Of a stretch of DNA of 27,813 nucleotides, positions 20,899 to 27,813 are shown in pieces. Every line of letters begins with the position of its first letter. The first letter of the stretch is position 1. The stretch comes from Akkermansia sp. (lineage in GTDB: Bacteria > Verrucomicrobiota > Verrucomicrobiia > Verrucomicrobiales > Akkermansiaceae). The stretch lies in assembly GCA_017555465.1 (NCBI GenBank), contig JAFZGH010000076.1:1-27813 (forward strand), given 5' to 3'. Made by a program: the position numbers and the translations under genes. The notes beneath the pieces were generated by a model. That model did no database searches. It had not been told where the DNA came from and saw only the letters and a list, made by a program, of their open reading frames with translations.

Positions 20899-22637
20899 AC
20901 AAGCAGCTATACATATACGATTGTCTGAGCGGAAAACTCCGCGCGTCAGATGGCAATTTCATGACTATCGGTGCAGGCGAGAAAAACACATTCCGTCTGC
21001 GTATGGAATCAGAAAATGGAGGTTCATTTGCCCAGCGTGATAATGTGTGCCGCTTTTTTCCGCATGGTCATGTCAGCAACTATTCGCTCAATGGCGTGGA
21101 AATGACTACAGATGTGGTCATACACCCGGAACGCATGTATCTGTTTGTGCTTTCCGGTGGTTGTTTCATCTGTTGGTACGGCACAGACTCCGTGCGGCCA
21201 GATTTCAGCCAATATAACCCCGACATATGGTTTCTATATAATCCGGCCATGGCTGAATGGTACGGTCCGTATACACTTTCAGACCTGCCGATGGTGGCTC
21301 CGGAATTACCAGATGATGTGCTTGCCACATTCCAGGGACTGGAGCACTGTGCATTCCTGTTGCGAGATATTGTAACAGTGGCAGAATTTGCGACCCGCCA
21401 TAACCAGCCTGCCAGCAGCGAGCTCATCGACACAGTAGGTACACCCAGTGAATTACGCTGCCCGAATTGCTGGGAATTGTTCCTCCCTGAACAAATATTG
21501 AGCATTGCCTGCCACCCGGCACTGATAGGGGACGACAAGCTGGGGGAACATGCCATGCGCCGTTTTCTGCCCGATACAAGAAACAGCAGTGGCCTGCCAC
21601 TGGATTCCATGGGGGTATCGTGCAACGAATACGCATGCCCTCATTGTCACTGCAAACTGCCCCCCTTTTTTCAAGAGACCAACCAGCATATCATTTCACT
21701 CGTGGGGGTTCCGGCCGCAGGAAAAAGTTATTACCTGACCTCCATGGTAAGTGAACTGGAAACGCTATTTCCGAGAGAGTTCGGCATGCCTTTCCGCGAT
21801 GCTGACCCAGTCACCAACGAGCCCCTCAACGAAATGCGCATGCGTTTATTCAGTGCGCAGACCCCACAGGAAGCCTACCTGGCCAAGACCCACATGCATG
21901 GCCGCTTGTACCAGAAAATATGGAAACAGGGCATCCAGGTTCACATGCCGCGTCCATTCATCTATAATCTGAACAAAGGAGCGGAAACGCACTCCATTGT
22001 CCTGTACGACAACGCTGGCGAAGATTTTCAGCCAGGCAGCGATACCGCGCTCACCCCTGGAAGTCAGCATCTTTCGGTGGCATCTGGCATTCTCTTCCTG
22101 TTCGACCCCACCGCCAATCCGGGATTCCGGCGATTGCTTCAGGAAAGCACCGACCCGCAGCTGCGCAACAATCTGTACCGACCCGGCCGCCAGGCACTGC
22201 TGCTGGCGGAGTCGGAAATGCGTATGCGCACCCGGCTGAACCTGCCCCCATCAGAAAAGCTGGATGTACCACTGGCGCTTATCATCGGGAAGTGTGATAC
22301 CTGGAAACACCTGCTGGGACCGGAGGCTCTGTTGCCAGCCGTACGCAACGGCATGTTCATGCCGGAGCATATCGACATTAACTCCACACGCCTGCGCCAG
22401 TTTATTTTCAACATCGCCCCCCACATCTGCTCCAGCGCAGAGGCCATATCATCCAACGTACGCTATTTTGCAGCCAGCGCACTGGGCGAATCCCCCGTCG
22501 AGTTCATGGATGAACGCAGCGGCACCATGCTGATTGGCCCGGCTTCGGGAAGCGTACGCCCCATCCGCGTAGCCGAGCCTCTACTCTGGGTACTGCACAA
22601 CACGTCCCCCTCTCTCATCCCCAGTTCTCACTGCTGA
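20895..22637 (+). CDS. GTPase with FHA-like, GYF-2-like and zinc-ribbon-like N-terminus (DO-GTPase-like)
   Basis: A 580-aa multidomain protein. Residues about 1-85 look like a degenerate FHA fold (MTIGAGEKNTFRLR, then NYSLNGVEM). Residues about 105-160 resemble a GYF-2/DUF4339 segment (FLYNPAMAEWYGPYTLSDL). Two cysteine pairs follow, LRCPNC (C189, C192) and ACPHCHC (C248, C251), a possible zinc ribbon split by an insert of about 55 aa. The P-loop domain begins with GVPAAGKS (271-278); DNAGED (from D372) fits a DxxG motif and IIGKCD (465-468) replaces NKxD. This layout fits TRAFAC-like GTPases of the kind called double-GTPase in predicted conflict systems. No membrane segment. It is followed by two membrane-protein genes at 2-3 bp gaps. 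GTP binding is likely; the family name is from memory and the biological role is inference. Confidence 0.75.
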   Translation: MNKQLYIYDCLSGKLRASDGNFMTIGAGEKNTFRLRMESENGGSFAQRDNVCRFFPHGHVSNYSLNGVEMTTDVVIHPERMYLFVLSGGCFICWYGTDSVRPDFSQYNPDIWFLYNPAMAEWYGPYTLSDLPMVAPELPDDVLATFQGLEHCAFLLRDIVTVAEFATRHNQPASSELIDTVGTPSELRCPNCWELFLPEQILSIACHPALIGDDKLGEHAMRRFLPDTRNSSGLPLDSMGVSCNEYACPHCHCKLPPFFQETNQHIISLVGVPAAGKSYYLTSMVSELETLFPREFGMPFRDADPVTNEPLNEMRMRLFSAQTPQEAYLAKTHMHGRLYQKIWKQGIQVHMPRPFIYNLNKGAETHSIVLYDNAGEDFQPGSDTALTPGSQHLSVASGILFLFDPTANPGFRRLLQESTDPQLRNNLYRPGRQALLLAESEMRMRTRLNLPPSEKLDVPLALIIGKCDTWKHLLGPEALLPAVRNGMFMPEHIDINSTRLRQFIFNIAPHICSSAEAISSNVRYFAASALGESPVEFMDERSGTMLIGPASGSVRPIRVAEPLLWVLHNTSPSLIPSSHC

Positions 22638-22639
22638 GT

Positions 22640-25408
22640 ATGCCTTTCCAGCTCATCCACACCAGTTCGCTTCATCTGCTTGATTCCGCAGGCTCCGGCT
22701 ACGGAACAGTAGCGCGTTCGAAGGAAATGCCGGCAGCCTTATACAGGCTTCTGCCGGCATTGAGCGGATTCAAGGAAACAGAGGCTCCCATTCAATTCAG
22801 TTATCATATACTCACGGCAAGTGGAGACTCGTGGCATGTACTCAGCTGCATACAATCCGCGGGGGCGGATTATAGTGGCAGAGCTTGTCACACTGCACAC
22901 CATCTGATTTTCTCTCAACAGGAGGTCTGCAGCTTACTCAACAACGCGCAACGCCCCACTCCGGCAGGCATCAGTCTGGCACTGCTTCAATCCGGGTTCT
23001 GGGTATCCAGGTGGGAAGGAGAACCACGGCTCCTGCCCGCAGATACAGCATTCGTTCTGCCAGAAACACCAGAGCACGATGTCACTATTCAGCCCACATG
23101 GAAAAAATTCTCCGGGCACAAAGCCAATGCTCGTGCATTCTATACTCAGCCCTATCACAAAGAATGCGTCATCGCCATTCCCGAAGCGATGACGCAGGAA
23201 GAAATTCTGGCGTTGCTGCATGAGAGCGACTGGCTTTCTCACACCCGGGGATGGGGTGGTACCTATACTACAACAGCAGACAACTCCGATACCTTTGCCG
23301 AAACATTGCGCATATTCGTGCCGCAGAATTCGCCTCTGGTACAGCGGGCTCTGCGTTCCAGGCACGCCGTGCTGCATATCAACACAGAACTGGAGCTGCC
23401 GATAACGCCTCCGCCCAGCATGGTCCTTCATCCGGAGTCCTCCGCACGAAGCATCACGCATACCCTGACCCGCAACATCTCCCCCTATCATTATACGGAA
23501 GCTCCCGACTGGACTCTTTTTGACATTCCCATACCAACTTCACCGTACAAAAAAGCACTGGCGACAGGCATTGTTGGTCTGGCATGCTGCGCCTCTCTGA
23601 CACTCGCCCTCATTAATTTAACCACAACTCCCCCGTCAAACAACGCAAAAGTCACCACAGCGGAGATTCTGATTGAACAGAGCCCCGATGCCCAGCTCTC
23701 AGCTCTGCTGTCCGCGCCGTACAATCATGAAGCCACCCTGCAACTCATGCAGGAATTCACCATGCTGAAGGGGAACAGTCTGGAAGAAACATGGCTTGCG
23801 GAATGCGCCAGCCTCATCAGGCAAGCTGGTTCACACGAAGCAGACCATGCCGCCGGACTCAAACGCATATGCGAAGGCGCCCGTCTACTCGGAGTCAAAG
23901 ACACTGATCTCGTTCAGCTCTATATGCGAGAAGCCACACACGCCCTGAGTGTGGAAGAATGGCAGAAAAAGTTTGACGCTGTCCAGACAGAAGAATGGCT
24001 GAACTTACAACTCTCGGAACCAGCCATCGCCCAGGCTTTTGAGGCCCATGATTTGAAAGCCTATATTCCCCGCAGCGAGCCAGATAAAGAAGACGATTCT
24101 CCCCTGCTCGCCACCGCAACCAGCACCACTGAAACAGCTGCATCTAAAGCCTCTACCTCTGCCCCAGGGCGCGTCTCCCTCATTCCGCATCCTGCACGAT
24201 GCGGAGAAGCGCTGCCTCTACCGCTGGCAGAAGTCCTCAGCCGCCTGCCAGTGACTATCTCAACAGGGCGCTACATTGTTTCCATTCTTCAGCAAGGTGA
24301 TAGTCTCCAACCTGCCCGTTACCTGGAATTGAGTGAGGATGGCTACAGACTCCACATCTCAACCACCGTGAAGAACGGCGAATATCGGCTGACCCCCAGC
24401 CACAAGGACGGGAAAAACACAGATTTACCCGAAATCATCATCGGTGTACGCAATGGGAAGCTGCGGTCCATCCGCAGCGGAAAGAACTATGCGGTCATCT
24501 CATTTCCTGTACCTCAACAGGATGATTTTTATACGAATGTCATCCTGGTTCCGGATTTCGGTATCCCCTTACCGGACGGAAAAGGAGTAAGCTTGCCAAA
24601 GACGCCCGAACTTGACTTTAACATCACACCGGCTGACATCAGCATAGCGGGAACGCAGGATAAACCGGAACTCCGTCTTTCTGAAAAGAAGAAGAAGTCA
24701 GGCTTCCCCTGGGAGCCGAAGCAAGAGCTCGTGGACAGACACCACTTCAGCATCACCCTGCCTGTGCTGAATGCGCATAACAGCATCCACGTAACTCAAG
24801 AGGCCAACAGCTCCTTTATCTGCAAAAGGGCAGTCGTTTCCCAGGAAACAGAAACGCTGACCACCCTGCTCTGTGATATGGAGCATATACCGGCACTACC
24901 TGAACGCCTTGAAAACGCATTCAAGCGCATAGCCAACACTCCCTGCTGTGGTCAGAAGAATGTTCCCAAAGGCACGCCTTCTCTGGCTGATTTCTATTCC
25001 CTCATCTCCTCGCTAGGGGCAAAGAAGCTTTCCGCGTCTTCAAAGCGCAAGCTGCACAAGGCCTATTTCGACATGTTGTCCAATCCCTATTTCAACGCAG
25101 AGCTTCACAAAATACTGCCAACACGCCAGAATATTCTGCTCACTCCGGCTGAAGCATCTGCTTCCAACCTGCGTAGCAGACGCCTGCGCAGCGCGGTAAG
25201 TGACGAGCTCGATACCCCCGCCATGCAAGATTCCATACGCCGCGGTATCTGCGAACTGCTCAGCCGCTCACTCATAGCAGCATACGAGCAGGAGAAACAG
25301 AATTTTGAACACAGCAGAGAAAAGAAGCCGGCTCTCATGCTCCGGAATATCACCCAGGGAGCGCACGGTGAACTTCTATGGCACTTTCACCTGAAAAACA
25401 CCAAATAA
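22640..25408 (+). CDS. GAP1-N2-like single-pass membrane protein, 922 aa
   Basis: The N-terminal region (about 1-200) resembles the GTPase-associated protein GAP1-N2 type: FQLIHTSSLHLLDSAGSGYG, TVARSKEMPAALYRLLPALSG, WHVLSCIQSAGADYSGRACH, TAHHLIFSQQEV. The same pattern is familiar to me from Planctomycete proteins. Residues about 305-328 (KALATGIVGLACCASLTLAL) form one membrane helix after basic YKK, so the N-terminal part should be cytoplasmic and roughly 590 C-terminal residues extracytoplasmic. That C-terminal part has an Ala/Ser/Thr-rich linker near 480-505 and an unfamiliar C-terminal region; I do not recognise its domains. It starts 2 bp after the GTPase stop. In predicted systems such proteins partner with the GTPase. 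Function here is unproven. Confidence 0.7.
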   Translation: MPFQLIHTSSLHLLDSAGSGYGTVARSKEMPAALYRLLPALSGFKETEAPIQFSYHILTASGDSWHVLSCIQSAGADYSGRACHTAHHLIFSQQEVCSLLNNAQRPTPAGISLALLQSGFWVSRWEGEPRLLPADTAFVLPETPEHDVTIQPTWKKFSGHKANARAFYTQPYHKECVIAIPEAMTQEEILALLHESDWLSHTRGWGGTYTTTADNSDTFAETLRIFVPQNSPLVQRALRSRHAVLHINTELELPITPPPSMVLHPESSARSITHTLTRNISPYHYTEAPDWTLFDIPIPTSPYKKALATGIVGLACCASLTLALINLTTTPPSNNAKVTTAEILIEQSPDAQLSALLSAPYNHEATLQLMQEFTMLKGNSLEETWLAECASLIRQAGSHEADHAAGLKRICEGARLLGVKDTDLVQLYMREATHALSVEEWQKKFDAVQTEEWLNLQLSEPAIAQAFEAHDLKAYIPRSEPDKEDDSPLLATATSTTETAASKASTSAPGRVSLIPHPARCGEALPLPLAEVLSRLPVTISTGRYIVSILQQGDSLQPARYLELSEDGYRLHISTTVKNGEYRLTPSHKDGKNTDLPEIIIGVRNGKLRSIRSGKNYAVISFPVPQQDDFYTNVILVPDFGIPLPDGKGVSLPKTPELDFNITPADISIAGTQDKPELRLSEKKKKSGFPWEPKQELVDRHHFSITLPVLNAHNSIHVTQEANSSFICKRAVVSQETETLTTLLCDMEHIPALPERLENAFKRIANTPCCGQKNVPKGTPSLADFYSLISSLGAKKLSASSKRKLHKAYFDMLSNPYFNAELHKILPTRQNILLTPAEASASNLRSRRLRSAVSDELDTPAMQDSIRRGICELLSRSLIAAYEQEKQNFEHSREKKPALMLRNITQGAHGELLWHFHLKNTK

Positions 25409-25411
25409 TCC

Positions 25412-27541
25412 ATGCGACGTCGCCGCACAGACCCGCTCATGCAGAAACTACGCCTTCTGGCCCGCGATAAACGGCGGCTGGAGGCGCTGCAGCTGCTGCA
25501 GGAAACACTGAGACAAACGCCGTCCCATGCACAGGCCCGCGAAGAACTGAACCGGCATCTCACAGGACGGCCGTACTCATTTGAAGAAAAGGCTCACACC
25601 GAACTGCAGAAGCTTCTTACAGATTATCTCACCTCGCCCACCATGCTCACAGCAGCATCATGCGGGGCGCTGCAGAAGATGCGTAAACGCCAGCATTTCC
25701 TTCAACTTGAAATACAGCATATACTGACGGAAAGCGAATCAAAGACCCTACACCAATTTAACCAAAGCCTGGCGCGTGAAGTAAAGCGCCGCCGGAGCCG
25801 CATGCGCAAACCGCTCGGCATAGCCGCCGCGGTTCTGCTGCTGGCGCTTGGGCTCGGAGGCAGTTATCATTACCTGAACATCCAGGCTGATAATGCAGCA
25901 TCGGTTCTGTACAGCGCCAGCGGATGCGAAACCACAAGCATTGCAACCGCCACACGCCTGCTGGCCGTGCATGATACAGGGCTTAACCGCACCCTGAACC
26001 GCAATATCGGGGCTGCGGCTGAACGCCTGCGGGCTCACATCCGCGCGGCTGAACAGCGAGCCCGCGAACTTGATACCATTCTCCGGAGTATTGAAACCGG
26101 GCAGCAGAGTGTCGTGGGCCAGGGAGTACGGCGCAGGGCGGAGATTGAACGCATGCTGAAACTTCCATGCAGTAATGAATCAGCATTACGCCAACGCTGG
26201 GCTGCACTCTGCCAGAAAGAGAGTGAAGCTCTCAAGCAGCAACGGCTGGCTCTGGCTAGAGAAATCCTGTCTCCGCTTCCTGAGCCTGTTCCCCTCTGCG
26301 GAGAGGTGAACAAAGATATCGAAGCAACCAGGCAGCGCTTGAACACCCTGCAGAAGAGATTATTATTATTTGAAGATGCCGGAGAAACAGTCGGTGTCTC
26401 TGCTGATGCCATGGAGCCTGTCAGGAAAGAGCTGGCTGAGCTTTCGCATCTGTTGCAGGGAATGCAGGATTTCCAGCTGATGCTGCGCCTGCTGCCCGCT
26501 GCACATGATTATGCCTCATACCGCTCGCGCCTGGCAGAGACGAAAGCACAGCATTATGCTCCGGCGCTCAGAATACTGAGTATTCTGAACGATATGCCGG
26601 CAGAAGATTCCGTGCGAGGAATGATGCAGGAACATGGGCAGAATCTCCGGCCCGGATTGCTGCAAGCTTCGCGTCAGTGCCTGCTGGAAGGCGGGCCTTC
26701 ATTCAGCCAGGATTTTCCAGCCACACGCGAACAACTCCACCTGCTCAATGAACTCCTGACCAACAAAGCGCTAAGCACCCGCCTCTATGAGTTGACTGAT
26801 ACAGCAGAACACCAACAGGCATATTCTGAAACACTTCCGGAATTACGCCATGGCCGTGCCTGTTTCGAACGTTCCGCACTAGACCCTGCACGCCAGGCTG
26901 CGCAGAATAAAAAAGAGGAATGGCATAACCCGCACGCAATCCTGAGTCGGGAAATTGACCCCCGCCCCTTGCACACAGGACTGGGGCTGGACAAACGCAG
27001 TGGTTTCTTCTCCTCTGTCAACCTGCCTGAGCTACTCACCCGAATCTTCCAGATAGAGGGTGCACGTATTCCCGCCCTGGCGCGTGCCTATGTTTTCTAT
27101 CATCTGGTAAAGGCCAATGCCGCGACAGCCGAGCCCATTCTCACGGGCCTGCGTTTTGCTCCAGCCATGCGCGACCGAATCCAGGAATTTGAAGAGCTGC
27201 GCAAGGAATGCGGCATTGAACTCAACGGCAGCTGCTGGTTACAAAACACGCCGAAACACGCCGCAGCCGAACGCAAACTGGCACACTGGTTCAATAAACA
27301 CCAAACTTGCGACTTCACCGATGAATTGAAACGCAATCTCGGAACTCTGCTTCGCGTGGCTCCCAGGTTCTCTGGTTATGTCAATGAGCAGGGTGCTGCC
27401 GTCTTGTTCGAACAAGTGACCGATGGACAACTCATATGGTACATGGGAGAAGATTCTGCCATAATTGCCACCCCCTGGGGTGTCCCGCTGCAGTCGCCCA
27501 GGCATCTTTCCCCCATCTTTACTGTAGAACGCCAATTCTGA
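25412..27541 (+). CDS. Single-pass membrane protein with TPR-like N-terminus and helical C-terminus
   Basis: 709 aa, no confident family. The N-terminal part, about 1-130, is helical and TPR-like (KRRLEALQLLQETLRQTPSHAQAREEL) and very basic before the membrane helix (KRRRSRMRK). The helix is at about 134-154 (LGIAAAVLLLALGLGGSYHY), so by the positive-inside rule the N-terminus is cytoplasmic and about 550 residues face outward. The segment after it is rich in charged heptad-like helix (about 180-340) and may be a coiled coil. The C-terminal 170 residues are mixed and unfamiliar. The third gene of the operon, starting 3 bp after the GAP1-like gene; probably a dedicated partner. A run of three TTA leucine codons lies at 26360-26368. 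Confidence 0.65.
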   Translation: MRRRRTDPLMQKLRLLARDKRRLEALQLLQETLRQTPSHAQAREELNRHLTGRPYSFEEKAHTELQKLLTDYLTSPTMLTAASCGALQKMRKRQHFLQLEIQHILTESESKTLHQFNQSLAREVKRRRSRMRKPLGIAAAVLLLALGLGGSYHYLNIQADNAASVLYSASGCETTSIATATRLLAVHDTGLNRTLNRNIGAAAERLRAHIRAAEQRARELDTILRSIETGQQSVVGQGVRRRAEIERMLKLPCSNESALRQRWAALCQKESEALKQQRLALAREILSPLPEPVPLCGEVNKDIEATRQRLNTLQKRLLLFEDAGETVGVSADAMEPVRKELAELSHLLQGMQDFQLMLRLLPAAHDYASYRSRLAETKAQHYAPALRILSILNDMPAEDSVRGMMQEHGQNLRPGLLQASRQCLLEGGPSFSQDFPATREQLHLLNELLTNKALSTRLYELTDTAEHQQAYSETLPELRHGRACFERSALDPARQAAQNKKEEWHNPHAILSREIDPRPLHTGLGLDKRSGFFSSVNLPELLTRIFQIEGARIPALARAYVFYHLVKANAATAEPILTGLRFAPAMRDRIQEFEELRKECGIELNGSCWLQNTPKHAAAERKLAHWFNKHQTCDFTDELKRNLGTLLRVAPRFSGYVNEQGAAVLFEQVTDGQLIWYMGEDSAIIATPWGVPLQSPRHLSPIFTVERQF

Positions 27542-27546
27542 TTTCC

Positions 27547-27813
27547 ATGCTTGTAGCACTGCTCTCAGATATCCATGATCACGACACCCACCTGCTGCTG
27601 GCTTTGCATGCAGCAAAGGAGAAGGGGTGCACCCACCTGCTATTCATGGGGGATATGGCGGAGCTGTCCACTTTCCGCACCTTGCGCGAAGAATGGGCCC
27701 ACCCCATTGATCTGGTTTTCGGCAACAATGAGTACGAATGCACCAGTTTTGCGCGCATGGCTGCACAATGTCCGCAGACAACCCTGCACGGCACACAGGC
27801 CTCTCTTGAACTG
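27547..27813 (+). CDS. Calcineurin-like metallophosphoesterase (YfcE/MJ0936 type), 3' end cut off by window
   Basis: The first 89 residues of a phosphodiesterase of the small YfcE/MJ0936 class. Metal motifs are in place: LLSDIHDHDTHLL (DxH), FMGDMAE (GD) and VFGNNEYE (GN-N/D). The later GHTH-type motifs lie beyond the window. Starts 5 bp after the coiled-coil gene, so it is likely in the same transcription unit, but YfcE-like genes are common anywhere and may be unrelated to the GTPase locus. Confidence 0.85.
   Translation, partial: MLVALLSDIHDHDTHLLLALHAAKEKGCTHLLFMGDMAELSTFRTLREEWAHPIDLVFGNNEYECTSFARMAAQCPQTTLHGTQASLEL

Noticed and set aside
1..27813. CRISPR arrays, tRNA or rRNA genes, insertion sequences
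   Set aside because: No regularly spaced repeats, cloverleaf-like segments, rRNA-like stretches or transposase frames were seen. Intergenic gaps are all under about 180 bp.

Overview
The window reads as chromosomal DNA of a Gram-negative-type bacterium with a GC content in the mid-fifties. Genes are densely packed, intergenic gaps are short, and Shine-Dalgarno motifs are almost absent. The gene mix (PurE, PyrB with a PyrC-like partner, two beta-CASP metallo-beta-lactamase proteins, an ELM1-family protein with glycosyltransferases, and a GAP1-N2/GTPase locus of a kind I associate with Planctomycetes and Verrucomicrobia) suggests the PVC group, perhaps an Akkermansia-like verrucomicrobium. That assignment is inference. 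I saw no rRNA, tRNA, CRISPR array, insertion sequence or replication origin.

Layout. Bases 1-8615 run on the plus strand: the 3' part of a beta-CASP/MBL protein; purE; pyrB overlapping a dihydroorotase-like gene that has lost most metal ligands; an ELM1-family gene and two tandem GT4 glycosyltransferases, the second degenerate; then a second beta-CASP/MBL gene. Bases 8622-13420 run on the minus strand: nadE (glutaminase cysteine missing), a small C_GCAxxG_C_C cysteine-rich protein, and a solitary phage virion-type protein of 829 aa. A merR gene and a 46-aa membrane protein follow on the plus strand up to a strong terminator, facing an Old Yellow Enzyme homologue on the minus strand. Next on the plus strand are khpA-priA, a nitroreductase and a secreted thioredoxin-like protein, ended by a terminator. 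The minus-strand panC-lolD pair overlaps by ATGA.

Bases 20895 to 27541 hold the most interesting locus: three tightly packed genes encoding a GTPase with FHA-like, GYF-2-like and zinc-ribbon-like N-terminal regions, a GAP1-N2-like single-pass membrane protein, and a TPR-like/coiled-coil single-pass membrane protein. A metallophosphoesterase gene begins 5 bp later and runs off the window. The pieces resemble GTPase-centred conflict or signalling systems predicted by comparative genomics. Here both partners are predicted to place large C-terminal regions outside the cytoplasm, so I propose a membrane-spanning version.

Two themes recur. First, several enzymes keep their fold signatures but lack key catalytic or binding residues (PyrC-like, second GT4, NadE glutaminase, OYE homologue), and PurE carries a class II-like active-site segment. 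Second, recognisable sigma70-type promoters (TTGNNN, 16-17 bp, TANNNT) lie so close to start codons that mRNAs of panC, the OYE homologue, khpA and purE should have leaders of only about 0-4 nt.
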